A stretch of DNA of 64,000 nt from CAVZYN01 sp963779515 (GCA_963779515.1 CAVZYN010000002.1:310001-374000); one strand, 5' to 3'; positions 26,975 to 37,954 are shown, counted from the stretch's first letter. The notes: a model not told the origin generated them from the sequence alone. Program-made: numbers and translations.

Positions 26975-27081
26975 TCTAGAGCGCATTCCGATCTCACGAA
27001 ATCGGAACTCGTTCCAGAGTTTTTTGTTTGTCGCAGCTTCTGCGACGAACCGGAGTTCACTTCGCCGGAAAATGCTCTAGG
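26975..27081. repeat. RIME-like palindromic intergenic repeat element
   Basis: The element is framed by TCTAGAGC (26975-26982) and GCTCTAG (27074-27080). It contains internal stems: TTCCGAT/ATCGGAA, a perfect GTCGCAG-ctt-CTGCGAC hairpin (27030-27046), and CCGGAGTTCACTTCGCCGG-type symmetry. Such CTAGAGC-bounded palindromic mosaics are familiar from rhizobial genomes, where they occur in many copies. It fills the gap between the convergent potC-like gene and ureG. Its right end overlaps the last codon position of ureG: the TAG stop (27077-27079 on the minus strand) is part of the repeat's CTAG. Confidence 0.6.
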
Positions 27082-27703
27082 TGGACGGGCTCAGCCCGCC
27101 CTTCTGCTCGATGATCCGTGCGATCTCCTCAACGCCGTTGCCCGCGCGAATGTTGGTGAAGACGAATGGCTTGTCGCCGCGCATGCGCTTGGTGTCGTGC
27201 GCCATGATGTCGAGATTGGCACCGACGTGGGGGGCGAGATCGGTCTTGTTGATGACGAGGAGATCCGAGCGGGTGATGCCAGGACCGCCCTTGCGCGGGA
27301 TCTTTTCCCCTTGGGCGACATCGATCACATAAATCGTCAGATCGGCGAGTTCTGGAGAAAATGTAGCCGCAAGGTTGTCGCCGCCGGATTCGATCAGGAT
27401 CAAATCGAGCTTTGGAAACTTCTTTCGCATCGTATCAATGGCCGCGAGATTAATCGAGCAGTCCTCGCGGATGGCAGTGTGGGGGCAACCACCCGTTTCA
27501 ACGCCCATGATGCGGTCGAGCGGCAGGGCCTGCGCGCGCATCAGAATTTCGGCGTCTTCCTTGGTGTAGATGTCGTTGGTGATGGCGCAGATATCGTAGA
27601 CGTTGCGGAAACGCTTGCAGAGCATTTCGGTGAGCGTCGTCTTACCGGAGCCGACAGGGCCGCCGATGCCGACGCGGAGTGGGCCGTGGGGTGACTTGGT
27701 CAT
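27077..27703 (-). CDS. ureG: Urease accessory GTPase UreG
   Basis: This 208-residue protein is a textbook UreG. It has the P-loop GIGGPVGSGKTTL (about residues 12-24), the nickel-binding CPH motif (GVETGGCPHTAIRED), IESGGDNLAATFSPEL and the NKTD guanine motif. It supplies GTP-dependent nickel insertion into urease. The stop codon lies inside a palindromic repeat at the gene end. Its start overlaps the ureF stop by 4 nt. Confidence 0.98.
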   Translation of the reverse strand: MTKSPHGPLRVGIGGPVGSGKTTLTEMLCKRFRNVYDICAITNDIYTKEDAEILMRAQALPLDRIMGVETGGCPHTAIREDCSINLAAIDTMRKKFPKLDLILIESGGDNLAATFSPELADLTIYVIDVAQGEKIPRKGGPGITRSDLLVINKTDLAPHVGANLDIMAHDTKRMRGDKPFVFTNIRAGNGVEEIARIIEQKGGLSPST

Positions 27704-28428
27704 GAGCGAAAGAGCCTTGTGTGCTGGGTTTCATGTTGCATGGCCGCGAGATCGGAGCGCCACGCTGCGCCGCCAAGATCATCTAGGGTTGCGCGCTCGG
27801 CCTGAGCCGCGGCGGCCAGAATGCGCTGCACTAGTGCTGCCGTGACGCGCTGCGCGTCTGTTGGTCCGATGATGCTGAGGCGGATAGCGGCTGACATCAG
27901 GTTGCCGATGAAGGCGACGGCGTAGGCGTTGAGCGTTTCGGTGAGCGGGATGTCGTGCGCAGCGGCGGCGAAACCTACGGCCACGGCGTGGGTCGGTGTG
28001 CGCTCTTTTGCGGCATCGGCCCAAGAGCATGCCCCTGTTGGCCATGCAGATTCGATCTGCGCGATGAATGAAGCGCCCTGCTGCGTTGCTTCGAGGTGCC
28101 GCTCGGCGGATGGTTGCAACGCGGCGGCGAGATCGGCGATGTCTGCGAGAGGGGGCGAGGTCGCGCCTTTGCCCGCGCGCCAGCTTGCGGCCAACAAGAT
28201 CAGGTCGTTAGGGAGCGCGCCGAGGACGATCAGATCCGCAAGCCAGGCTTCTAGCGTCGCACGATCGCTGACCCACCGATGTTCGACTGCCTTTTCGAGG
28301 CCGTGGCTATAGGCGAACCCGCCGACGGGAAACGCGGGTGAAAGCCAAACCTGCAACAAAACGCGTGCGGTTGCGGCTTCAGTGGCACGCGATGCCTCTG
28401 CTTTGACGGTTTGGTTGCGATCGGACAT
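27700..28428 (-). CDS. ureF: Urease accessory protein UreF
   Basis: This 242-residue all-helical protein has the UreF signature LQVWLSPAFPVGGFAYSHGLEKAVE near the N-terminus and the later GFAAAAHDIPLTETLNAYAVAFIGNLMSAAIRL. UreF bridges UreD (UreH) and UreG in the nickel-loading complex. It overlaps ureE upstream by 1 nt and ureG downstream by 4 nt. Confidence 0.96.
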   Translation of the reverse strand: MSDRNQTVKAEASRATEAATARVLLQVWLSPAFPVGGFAYSHGLEKAVEHRWVSDRATLEAWLADLIVLGALPNDLILLAASWRAGKGATSPPLADIADLAAALQPSAERHLEATQQGASFIAQIESAWPTGACSWADAAKERTPTHAVAVGFAAAAHDIPLTETLNAYAVAFIGNLMSAAIRLSIIGPTDAQRVTAALVQRILAAAAQAERATLDDLGGAAWRSDLAAMQHETQHTRLFRS

Positions 28429-28997
28429 CAGGGCTGGTCCGGCCGCCAGATTTGGGGCTTCGTTGTGACATGATCGTGACTGTGGTCGTGGTGGTCGTGA
28501 CCATGATGATGTTGGCCGCCGTGGTCATGTGCGTGATGATGATGGCCAGGTTCGAGCGGGCCCTTGCCGCCGTATGCGCCACCTTCCGGGTCGAATGGCC
28601 GTTTCACGTGATGCGCATGCGCGCCGAGGCCAATCACCATCTCCTCCAACACGTGGTCGGGCTGGATGTAGATCGCAGTGGCCGTCACTTCGGCGGGCGT
28701 GTGGCGATTGCCGATGTGCCAGGCGATGCGTGCGAGGGCTGCCGGATCTTTGGCGTGAATCTCCAGTAGTGGCTCGTTTGCAGCGCGGACCTTGATCAGG
28801 CCGCCGTTCTCCAGTTCGAGCGCGTCCCCGTCGGCGAGATAGGCTGCCTCGGGCAGGTCGAGCAGGAACTCGTGGCCGCGATCGGTGGTCATGGCGAGGC
28901 GGCGCTTGTGGCGCTGGGCGCGGTCGAGCGTAATGGTATCGACGGTGATGCGGGCATTGAGGCCGGACTTAAAAATTATGCGGACGGCGCGCTGCAT
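28428..28997 (-). CDS. ureE: Urease accessory nickel chaperone UreE
   Basis: This 189-residue protein has the UreE peptide-binding domain (LDRAQRHKRRLAMTTDRGHEFLLDLPEA) and metal-binding domain (IAWHIGNRHTPAEV, LGAHAHHVKRPFDPEGGAYG). The C-terminal tail is very His-rich (HHHHAHDHGGQHHHGHDHHD and onward), as in Klebsiella UreE, which binds several nickel ions. It delivers nickel to UreG. It sits 22 nt downstream of ureC. Confidence 0.97.
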   Translation of the reverse strand: MQRAVRIIFKSGLNARITVDTITLDRAQRHKRRLAMTTDRGHEFLLDLPEAAYLADGDALELENGGLIKVRAANEPLLEIHAKDPAALARIAWHIGNRHTPAEVTATAIYIQPDHVLEEMVIGLGAHAHHVKRPFDPEGGAYGGKGPLEPGHHHHAHDHGGQHHHGHDHHDHSHDHVTTKPQIWRPDQP

Positions 28998-29019
28998 CTC
29001 AACTCCTACTGCTCGATGC

Positions 29020-30735
<1,716 letters not shown>

Positions 30736-30753
30736 GGGGTTGCTTGATCCTGA

Positions 30754-31062
30754 CTACTTGAGTTTTCCCATGACGTCTTGCCGGAAGCCGTAGATGCGGC
30801 GCTTGCCGGCAACGGCGACGAGATGCACTTGGCGGGTCTGGCCTGGTTCGAAGCGGACGGCGGTGCCGGCGGCAATGTCAAGGCGGAAGCCCTTGGCCTT
30901 GGCGCGATCGAATTTGAGCGCGGGGTTGGTTTCGAAGAAATGGTAGTGGCTGCCGACCTGAATGGGACGGTCGCCGGTGTTGGCAACCTCCAGCGTCACG
31001 GTCTTGCGATCGGCGTTGAGTTCGATCTCGCCTTTGGTGGTGATCATTTCGCCGGGGATCAT
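30754..31062 (-). CDS. ureB: Urease subunit beta
   Basis: This 102-residue protein starts MIPGEMITTKGEIELNADRK and contains NTGDRPIQVGSHYHFFETNPAL and PGQTRQVHLVAVAGKR. It is a separate beta subunit, as usual in alphaproteobacteria. The normal length, family motifs and position between ureA and ureC leave little doubt. Confidence 0.98.
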   Translation of the reverse strand: MIPGEMITTKGEIELNADRKTVTLEVANTGDRPIQVGSHYHFFETNPALKFDRAKAKGFRLDIAAGTAVRFEPGQTRQVHLVAVAGKRRIYGFRQDVMGKLK

Positions 31063-31082
31063 GAGCGGTTGACCTCGTTGGA

Positions 31083-31385
31083 TCAGCGGATGGGATTGTG
31101 GACAGTGACGAGCTTGGTTCCGTCGGGGAAGGTTGCCTCGACCTGGACATCGTGAATCATCTCAGCAATTCCGGGCATGACTTGCGCGCGCGTGACGACG
31201 GTTGCACCATCGCGCATCAGGTCGGACACGGAGCGGCCGTCGCGGGCGCCTTCGACGACAAAGTCGGTGATCAGAGCGATCGCCTCTGGGTGGTTGAGCT
31301 TGACGCCGCGCTCCAGGCGTTTGCGGGCGACGAGCGCGGCCATGGAGATGAGCAATTTGTCTTTCTCGCGCGGCGTGAGGTTCAT
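31083..31385 (-). CDS. ureA: Urease subunit gamma
   Basis: This 100-residue protein begins MNLTPREKDKLLISMAALVA and contains KLNHPEAIALITDFVVEGARDG, MRDGATVVTRAQVMPGIAEMI and VQVEATFPDGTKLVTVHNPI, the complete UreA consensus. It lies 24 nt after ureD and 20 nt before ureB. Confidence 0.98.
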   Translation of the reverse strand: MNLTPREKDKLLISMAALVARKRLERGVKLNHPEAIALITDFVVEGARDGRSVSDLMRDGATVVTRAQVMPGIAEMIHDVQVEATFPDGTKLVTVHNPIR

Positions 31386-31409
31386 GGGCTTGCAGTCTCG
31401 ATCTGGAAG

Positions 31410-32273
31410 TCAGTTGGACCAGACGTGTGGCACAGAAGTGATTTGTAACGCCTCAATGGCGCGTCGCAAGGCCGACTGCAAAGTCTCGAGCCGAGATCCG
31501 ATGGCGCGGACGACGAGAATGCCGTTCCAAGCGCTGACGCCGGTCGAGGCGTCGTAAGGTTCCAGTGCCGCACGGACGGCGTCGCGCCGGTCGGCGATGC
31601 TGGGCGCTACACAGAGCAGTAGTGCGATGCCGCGGGCAGCATCGGCGATGGCTGGACGAGCGAGGAGTTCGGTCAAGTTGCCATCGAGGCGGGTGGCTTC
31701 GGCAAAAACTAGCTGGTTGTCACGGCGGACGCGCCAAACGTCTTGGAGGAGGCCGTTGCCCATGATCTCGCCGCTGGCGGTGCGGCCGAAAATGGTTGTC
31801 TCGGCCATGATGAAGCGGGCGTCCGGAGCGAGATCCACCTCGAAGCGGCGCTTGAGCCGTGCGCCGGAAAATAGAATCGAGGCTTGCGGGAGCCAGGCGA
31901 GCGTGGACGCGGGGCCCGCCGTGAGGTTGACATCGATTTCGGACGCGGTGCCGGTGCTGCGGTAGATGCGCTCGGCGGTGGCGGTGGCGATGGTGGCGTT
32001 GGCACCGAGTCCCGCGCCAATGTCAAATCGCACGCGATCGCCGCCAGCTACGCCGCCGCCGGTGTTGACGGTGACCGCCTCGACGGCAGGGCTAAAGCTG
32101 TCTGGAAATTTAAGGCGGTAGCCGCCATGTTCAGCGAGGGAACGAATGGACGTCTTGCCATTGTCTGCTTTGAACGATGCTGAAAGCCCGCCCACGACCC
32201 GCAATGGTGCGAGCGCGTTGCTGAGGCTGATGCGTGGTCTGGTCTGATCAGACGGATAAACGGCGGCGGACAT
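31410..32273 (-). CDS. ureD: Urease accessory protein UreD (UreH)
   Basis: This 287-residue protein has UreD hallmarks: VNTGGGVAGGDRVRFDIGAG, TATAERIYRSTG, LAWLPQASILFSGARLKRRFEVDL and GNGLLQDVWRVRRD. It is the scaffold that joins apo-urease to UreFG for nickel insertion. Its start lies inside the 3' end of urtE (26-nt overlap), tying transport and hydrolysis into one transcript. Confidence 0.96.
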   Translation of the reverse strand: MSAAVYPSDQTRPRISLSNALAPLRVVGGLSASFKADNGKTSIRSLAEHGGYRLKFPDSFSPAVEAVTVNTGGGVAGGDRVRFDIGAGLGANATIATATAERIYRSTGTASEIDVNLTAGPASTLAWLPQASILFSGARLKRRFEVDLAPDARFIMAETTIFGRTASGEIMGNGLLQDVWRVRRDNQLVFAEATRLDGNLTELLARPAIADAARGIALLLCVAPSIADRRDAVRAALEPYDASTGVSAWNGILVVRAIGSRLETLQSALRRAIEALQITSVPHVWSN

Positions 32274-32943
32274 CGGCCTCTACCATTTCTGCTCGGGTTC
32301 CCGCGATCACCACTTGTCCGCGTTCCATAACAACGAAGCGATTGGCGAGGTCGCGCGCGAATTCGAAGTACTGTTCGACCAGCAGGATCGCCATATCGCC
32401 CTTATTGCGAAGGTAGTCGATGGCGCGGCCAATGTCCTTGATGATCGACGGCTGAATGCCTTCCGTCGGTTCGTCGAGGACGAGGAGCTTTGGGCGGGTG
32501 ACGAGGGCGCGGGCAATGGCGAGCTGCTGCTGCTGGCCACCGGAGAGGTCGCCACCGCGGCGATGCAGCATGGACTGCAAAACGGGGAACAGCTCGAAGA
32601 TTTCGTCGTTGATGTGCCGGTCCCCGCGTTTCAGGGGGGCGTAACCGGTTTCGAGATTTTCGCGCACGGTGAGAAGCGGGAAAATTTCGCGGCCCTGCGG
32701 CACGAAGGCGATGCCGCGGCGGGCGCGCTCAAAGGGCGGAAGTTTGGCAATTGCCTCGCCCTGCCAGGTGATTGAGCCGCTGCTGATGCCCTGCTGGCCG
32801 ATGATGGCGCGCAAAAGGCTGGTTTTGCCGACGCCATTGCGGCCGAGAACGGACATGACTTCGCCAGGCCGTGCGTCGAGCGACACTTGCCGCAAGGCCT
32901 GTGCGGCGCCGTAATGGAGATCGACATTGGCGACCGTCAGCAT
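32248..32943 (-). CDS. urtE: Urea ABC transporter ATP-binding protein UrtE
   Basis: This 231-residue LivF-like ATPase has Walker A GRNGVGKTSLLRAIIG, signature LSGGQQQQLAIARAL, Walker B LLVLDEPTEGIQPSIIKDIG and switch region LVEQYFEFARDLANRFVVMERG. The QPSIIKDI stretch and position after urtD identify UrtE. It pairs with UrtD to energise urea import. Confidence 0.96.
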   Translation of the reverse strand: MLTVANVDLHYGAAQALRQVSLDARPGEVMSVLGRNGVGKTSLLRAIIGQQGISSGSITWQGEAIAKLPPFERARRGIAFVPQGREIFPLLTVRENLETGYAPLKRGDRHINDEIFELFPVLQSMLHRRGGDLSGGQQQQLAIARALVTRPKLLVLDEPTEGIQPSIIKDIGRAIDYLRNKGDMAILLVEQYFEFARDLANRFVVMERGQVVIAGTRAEMVEADVRRRLSV

Positions 32944-32946
32944 GGT

Positions 32947-33741
32947 TCAGCGCCCCAGATAGACTTCAATAACCCGCGGATTGGCGGATACGGTATCGAT
33001 GGACCCTTCCGCGAGCACGGATCCTTCGTGGAGACAGGTGACTTTGACGCCGAGGGCGCGCACAAAAGCCATGTCATGCTCGACGACGATCACGGAGTGG
33101 GTCTTGGCGATCTCCTTGAGGAGTTCAGCCGTGGCTTCGGATTCGGCGTCGGTCATGCCGGCAACCGGCTCGTCAACCAGCAGCAATTTTGGGTCTTGTG
33201 CCAGCAGCATCCCGATTTCGAGCCATTGCTTTTGTCCATGGCTGAGCGCGCCGGCCTCGGCCTGCCTGAGGTGTGGGAGCCGGACGCGCTCGAGGATCGC
33301 CTCGATCCTTGCGCTTGGTATGCGGTTTCTGGACCCATAGATGGCCGACATGGGATCGCGCGGGCCTGCAAGCGCGAGCAGGATGTTGTCGGCGACAGTG
33401 TGGCTTTCGAAAACAGTCGGTTTCTGGAACTTGCGGCCGATGCCGATTTCGGCAATCTCGGCTTCGTCGAGTTTTGTGAGATCGACGCGTCCACCGTCGA
33501 ATAGGACTTGGCCGAAGTCGGGCCGCGTTTTGCCAGTGATGATGTCCATCATGGTGGTCTTGCCGGCGCCGTTCGGGCCGATGATGGCGCGCATTTCACC
33601 TGGCTCGATGAAGAGTGCGAGATCGTTGATGGCTTTGAATCCATCGAAGGCAACGGAAACACCGTCCAGATAGAGGAGCGCGCTGGTGGTGCGGGTATGG
33701 ATGTTGTGAACGTGGCCGCTCGTTTCTGCTGTGTCGAGCAT
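32947..33741 (-). CDS. urtD: Urea ABC transporter ATP-binding protein UrtD
   Basis: This 264-residue LivG-like ATPase has Walker A GPNGAGKTTMMDIITGKTRPD. Its signature loop reads ALSHGQKQWLEIGMLLAQDPKLLLVDEPVAGM, where the canonical LSGGQ is replaced by LSHGQ as in other UrtD proteins. Switch region: VVEHDMAFVRALG. It is 5 nt behind urtC and 3 nt before urtE. Confidence 0.97.
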   Translation of the reverse strand: MLDTAETSGHVHNIHTRTTSALLYLDGVSVAFDGFKAINDLALFIEPGEMRAIIGPNGAGKTTMMDIITGKTRPDFGQVLFDGGRVDLTKLDEAEIAEIGIGRKFQKPTVFESHTVADNILLALAGPRDPMSAIYGSRNRIPSARIEAILERVRLPHLRQAEAGALSHGQKQWLEIGMLLAQDPKLLLVDEPVAGMTDAESEATAELLKEIAKTHSVIVVEHDMAFVRALGVKVTCLHEGSVLAEGSIDTVSANPRVIEVYLGR

Positions 33742-33746
33742 GTCCG

Positions 33747-34895
33747 TTACTCCGCCGCCGCTGTGATCGACTGAACTGATGTTGCGCGCTGGGTTCGCTC
33801 ATTGCGCCAGCGTTGCAGTTCTGAAGCCGCTCCAACGATGCCCTTGGGTAGTGCGAGTGTGACGACGATGAACAGGCTGCCGAGGGCGAAGAGCCAGTAG
33901 GGCGCCATCACCCCTGACGTGAAGGTGGTCTTCAGAAAATTGACGACAATGGCGCCGAGGGCGGCGCCGGTGAGCGTGCCGCGCCCGCCTACCGCTACCC
34001 AAATGACCGCTTCGATGGAATTGGCCGGTGAGAACTCGGATGGATTGATGATGCCGACTTGCGGGACATAGAGCGCGCCCGCAATGCCTGCGATGCACGC
34101 AGAGAGCGTAAAGACGAAGATCTTGTAGTGCTCGACGCGGTAACCGAGGAAACGGGTGCGGGACTCCGCATCGCGGATCGAGATCAAGACTTTTCCGAAT
34201 GCAGAGGTGACGAGAAGACGGCATACAACAAAGGTCAGTGCAAGCATCGCGACGCTGGCAAGAAACAATGCGATGCGCGTTCCGTGCGATTGCACGTTGA
34301 AGCCGAGGATGTCCTTGAAGTCAGTCAGGCCATTGTTGCCGCCAAATCCCATGTCGTTGCGGAAGAAGGCGAGCAGCAGCGCATAGGTCATGGCCTGGGT
34401 GATGATCGAGAGGTAGACACCGGTGACGCGGCTGCGGAAGGCGAGCCATCCGAAGATGAAGGCGAGGAGACCCGGCACGAAGACGATCATGAAGGCCGTG
34501 AATGGGAACGAGTGAAAGCCGTACCAGAACCACGGCAGCTCCTTCCAATTCAGGAACACCATGAAGTCGGGCAGGACGGGATTGGCATAGACTCCGCGAG
34601 TGCCGATCTGGCGCATCAGATACATGCCCATGGCGTAGCCGCCGAGCGCGAAGAAGGCGCCGTGACCGAGGCTCAGAATACCGCAATAGCCCCACACCAG
34701 ATCGAGCGCGACGGCGAGGATGGCGAAGCATAGATACTTACCCAGCAGCGAGATTATGTAGGTCGGCACATGCAACGCGTTGTCCGGCGCCAGCAGGATG
34801 TTCGATGCAGGCGCGAGCACGGCCAGTGCCAACAAGGAGGCGAGAAAGATCCAGCCGCCGCGGCCCATGCGCTCAATGAGAGACAGCGTGATCAT
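33747..34895 (-). CDS. urtC: Urea ABC transporter permease UrtC
   Basis: This 382-residue LivM-like permease has about ten hydrophobic segments. Family stretches include LDLVWGYCGILSLGHGAFFALGGYAMGMYLM, GFGGNNGLTDF, SIRDAESRTRFLGY and WVAVGGRGTLTGAALGA. Its start overlaps the urtB stop by 4 nt. Confidence 0.97.
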   Translation of the reverse strand: MITLSLIERMGRGGWIFLASLLALAVLAPASNILLAPDNALHVPTYIISLLGKYLCFAILAVALDLVWGYCGILSLGHGAFFALGGYAMGMYLMRQIGTRGVYANPVLPDFMVFLNWKELPWFWYGFHSFPFTAFMIVFVPGLLAFIFGWLAFRSRVTGVYLSIITQAMTYALLLAFFRNDMGFGGNNGLTDFKDILGFNVQSHGTRIALFLASVAMLALTFVVCRLLVTSAFGKVLISIRDAESRTRFLGYRVEHYKIFVFTLSACIAGIAGALYVPQVGIINPSEFSPANSIEAVIWVAVGGRGTLTGAALGAIVVNFLKTTFTSGVMAPYWLFALGSLFIVVTLALPKGIVGAASELQRWRNERTQRATSVQSITAAAE

Positions 34896-36529
34896 GCTTC
34901 GATCGCCCGGCCTTTGAGTGCGAAGAGCCCGCGCGGGCGCTTTTGAATGAACAGGATCAATAGGACCAGGATCAGTATCTTGCCGAGCACGGCGCCGGCC
35001 ACAGGTTCAAGCAGCTTGTTGGCGATGCCGAGCGAGAACGCGGAAACGAGCGTGCCCCAGAGGCTGCCGACACCGCCGAAGACGACGACCATGAAGCTGT
35101 CGATGATGTAACTTTGACCGAGGTTCGGGGCGACGTTGTCGATCTGGGAGAGCGCCACGCCAGCGATGCCGGCGATGCCGGAGCCGAGGCCAAAGGTGAG
35201 GGCGTCGATGCGGCCTGTCCGGATACCCATGGCGCTGGCCATGCGGCGGTTCTGCGTCACGGCGCGCATTTGCAAGCCGAGCGCTGAGGCGCGAATTACG
35301 AATTGCAGAAGTGCGAACGCCAGCAGCGTGAAGACGACAATCCATAGGCGGCCATAGGTGATGACGAGGCCGAAGAACTCGAACGAGCCGCTCATATAGG
35401 ACGGGGCGCTGACGGGCACATTGCTGGCGCCGAAGCGGTCGCGGACGGCTTGCTGTAGGATCAGGCTGACGCCCCAGGTCGCAAGCAGCGTTTCGAGCGG
35501 ACGGCCGTAGAGGAAGCGGATGATGCCGCGCTCAATGGCGATGCCAATCAGGCCGGCGACAGCGAAGGCGGCGGGAATCGAGGCGATAAGTGAGTAGTCG
35601 ATCGAGGCGGGCGCGTAGGACTTGAAGAGTTCTTGGACGACGTAGGTGGTGTAGGCGCCGATCATCACCATCTCGCCGTGTGCCATGTTGATGACGCCCA
35701 TGACGCCAAAAGTGATGGCGAGCCCGGCGGCGGCGAGCAGCAAGACCGAGCCGAGCGAAAGACCGTACCAGATGTTCTGGACGGCGTTGATGATTTTGGC
35801 GCGGCGCTCGATGGCGATAATGGCCGTGTCGGCCGCTTTACGCACGTCGTCGTCGCCGGCTTGCGCACGCACCGTAGTCAGCAAACCTAGCGTATCGGCG
35901 TCGTTGCGCCCGGCGAGGGTCGCAATTGCAGCAATGCGCGCGGCCCGGGTCGTATCCGAGCTTGAGAGCTGGATCGCTGCGCGCGCGGCAGCAAAGGCGT
36001 CTTTCACACGCGGGTCTTGCTCTTGGGCCAGCGCTGCTTCAACCGGCGCGAGCGCCTTCGGATCGCGCGACTTCAGGATGCCTTCGGCCGCCGACAGTCG
36101 TTTTGCGGGATCGGCCGATTGCAGAGTCAGACCGCCGAGGGCTGCTTCAATTAGGCCGCGCAGGCGGTTGTTGACGCGGACGGCTGCGGCGCCGGCGGGA
36201 AATCCCGTGCGTTCCTTTCCCGTTGCCGCATCGAGAATTTTGTCGCCGACCTTGAGCGCCAGCGCTTTGGTGGGGACATCGATCAACAGGCGGCGTTCGG
36301 TGAGAGCTTGCAGTATGATCTCGGCTTGGGGATGGCCGGATGCCGAGAGTTTGCCTATCGCTTGTTCCGTGTCGGCGAAACTATCAGCGGCAAAGAGAGC
36401 TGCGGCGTCATCAATGACACCGGCGCTCGAAATCGCCGGAGTGGCGAGAACCCATAGCAGACAAGCAAGCGCGATACGCCAAGTGCGCGACAGGCGGGCG
36501 ATCCGGTTGGTCGTGAAGGCTTCGTTCAT
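34892..36529 (-). CDS. urtB: Urea ABC transporter permease UrtB
   Basis: About 545 residues from the ATG at 36529. As typical for UrtB, a signal peptide and a long periplasmic N-terminal domain (about 230 residues, Ala-rich helical, with ADPAKRLSAAEGILKSRDPKALAPVEAAL) precede a LivH-like membrane domain (LAITFGVMGVINMAHGEMVMIGAYTTYVV, ATWGVSLILQQAVRD, RMASAMGIRTGRID, FGGVGSLWGT). An in-frame extension to 36595 exists but overlaps the intercistronic hairpin. Confidence 0.95.
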   Translation of the reverse strand: MNEAFTTNRIARLSRTWRIALACLLWVLATPAISSAGVIDDAAALFAADSFADTEQAIGKLSASGHPQAEIILQALTERRLLIDVPTKALALKVGDKILDAATGKERTGFPAGAAAVRVNNRLRGLIEAALGGLTLQSADPAKRLSAAEGILKSRDPKALAPVEAALAQEQDPRVKDAFAAARAAIQLSSSDTTRAARIAAIATLAGRNDADTLGLLTTVRAQAGDDDVRKAADTAIIAIERRAKIINAVQNIWYGLSLGSVLLLAAAGLAITFGVMGVINMAHGEMVMIGAYTTYVVQELFKSYAPASIDYSLIASIPAAFAVAGLIGIAIERGIIRFLYGRPLETLLATWGVSLILQQAVRDRFGASNVPVSAPSYMSGSFEFFGLVITYGRLWIVVFTLLAFALLQFVIRASALGLQMRAVTQNRRMASAMGIRTGRIDALTFGLGSGIAGIAGVALSQIDNVAPNLGQSYIIDSFMVVVFGGVGSLWGTLVSAFSLGIANKLLEPVAGAVLGKILILVLLILFIQKRPRGLFALKGRAIEA

Positions 36530-36561
36530 CGCGCATGCCGTCCGTGGCGCTGTGGATAACA

Positions 36562-36597
36562 GTGTGCGTCGTTGCCGGTTCGACAAGCGACGCACAC
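36562..36597 (-). terminator. Intercistronic hairpin behind urtA
   Basis: GTGTGCGTCG (36562-36571) and CGACGCACAC (36588-36597) form a perfect 10-bp stem, nearly extendable through GTTG/CAAG. It lies 19 nt after the urtA stop (36617) and 32 nt before the urtB ATG. With no T-run it is best read as an mRNA-stabilising or partial-termination structure. Confidence 0.65.
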
Positions 36598-36616
36598 CGA
36601 TACGTGGACTTTGGTC

Positions 36617-37918
36617 TCAGTTCGACTTGGTGGATACGCCACCGCACGTGTTGGTCTTGACGTTGAAGTTGCCGCACTTCTTCCCAACCCAGTCGGCAAC
36701 CAAGTCCTTCGAGCCATCGAGATGCTTCGACCAGGCATCGCCCGGGACGAGATCTTTGGTTTTCCAGACGGTGTCCATCTGACCATCGGCGCGGATTTCG
36801 CCGATCAGGACCGGCTTGGTGATGTGGTGGTTGGCGAGCATCTTCGAAGTGCCGCCGGTGAGGTTTGGTACTTCGATGCCGACGATGGCGTCGATGACCT
36901 TGTCGGCGTCAATCGTTCCGGCCTTCTCGACAGCCTTGACCCACATGTTGAACCCTATGACGTGGGCTTCCATTGGATCGTTGGTGACGCGCTTCGGGTT
37001 CTTCGTGAACGTCTGCCATTGCTTGATGAAGGCATCGTTGACGGGGGTCTTGATGCTCTGGAAGTAGTTCCAGGCGGTCAAATGGCCGACGAGGTTCTTA
37101 GTGTCGACGCCGGCGAGTTCTTCTTCGCCGACCGAGAACGCGACGACCGGAATGTCGGTTGCTTTGACACCGGCGTTAGCGAGCTCCTTGTAGAACGGGA
37201 CGTTGGCGTCGCCGTTGATGGTCGATACGACGGCGGTCTTTTTGCCGGCCGAGCCGAACTTCTTGATGTCAGCGACGATCGTCTGCCAGTCGGAATGACC
37301 GAACGGCGTATAGTTGATCATGATGTCTTCTTTGGCGACACCCTTCGAAAGCAAGTAGGCCTCGAGGATCTTGTTGGTCGTGCGCGGATAGACGTAGTCG
37401 GTGCCAGCCAGGACCCAACGCTTGGCTTCGCCGCCGTCCTTGCTCATCAGGTAGTCGACGGCTGGGATGGCTTGCTGGTTGGGAGCCGCACCCGTGTAGA
37501 AGACGTTGCGCTCGCTCTCTTCGCCTTCGTATTGCACGGGGTAGAAGAGAATGTTGTTGAGTTCCTTGAAGACCGGGAGCACGGACTTGCGTGACACCGA
37601 GGTCCAGCAGCCGAACGTGGCGGCAACCTTGTTTTTGGTGATCAGCTCACGCGCCTTTTCGGCGAACAACGGCCAGTTGGAAGCGGGGTCCACGACGACA
37701 GCTTCGAGCTTCTTGCCGAGCAAGCCGCCTTTTTTGTTTTGTTCCTCGATGAGCATCAGCATCACGTCTTTCAACGTGGTCTCGCTGATCGCCATGGTGC
37801 CCGATAGGGAGTGAAGGACGCCGACCTTGATGGTGTCTTGCGCGGCGAGTGGTCCACTGAAGGCCATTGCGGTCGCGAGGGTTGCACCCTGCAACACTGA
37901 TCGTCTGCTGATTTGCAT
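36617..37918 (-). CDS. urtA: Urea ABC transporter substrate-binding protein UrtA
   Basis: This 433-residue protein has a twin-arginine-like signal (ISRRSVLQGATLATAMAF) and the strongly conserved UrtA body: VGVLHSLSGTMAISETTLKDV, NNILFYPVQYEGEE, VLAGTDYVYPRTTNKILEAY, NYTPFGHSDWQTIV and STINGDANVPFYKEL. It binds urea (and short amides) in the periplasm. The ATG at 37918 has GGAG seven bases upstream and is preceded by a sigma-54 promoter. First gene of urtABCDE-ureDABCEFG. Confidence 0.98.
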   Translation of the reverse strand: MQISRRSVLQGATLATAMAFSGPLAAQDTIKVGVLHSLSGTMAISETTLKDVMLMLIEEQNKKGGLLGKKLEAVVVDPASNWPLFAEKARELITKNKVAATFGCWTSVSRKSVLPVFKELNNILFYPVQYEGEESERNVFYTGAAPNQQAIPAVDYLMSKDGGEAKRWVLAGTDYVYPRTTNKILEAYLLSKGVAKEDIMINYTPFGHSDWQTIVADIKKFGSAGKKTAVVSTINGDANVPFYKELANAGVKATDIPVVAFSVGEEELAGVDTKNLVGHLTAWNYFQSIKTPVNDAFIKQWQTFTKNPKRVTNDPMEAHVIGFNMWVKAVEKAGTIDADKVIDAIVGIEVPNLTGGTSKMLANHHITKPVLIGEIRADGQMDTVWKTKDLVPGDAWSKHLDGSKDLVADWVGKKCGNFNVKTNTCGGVSTKSN

Positions 37919-37954
37919 GAATCGTCTCCTGGTTTGCTCAACTGGTTAACAAAC

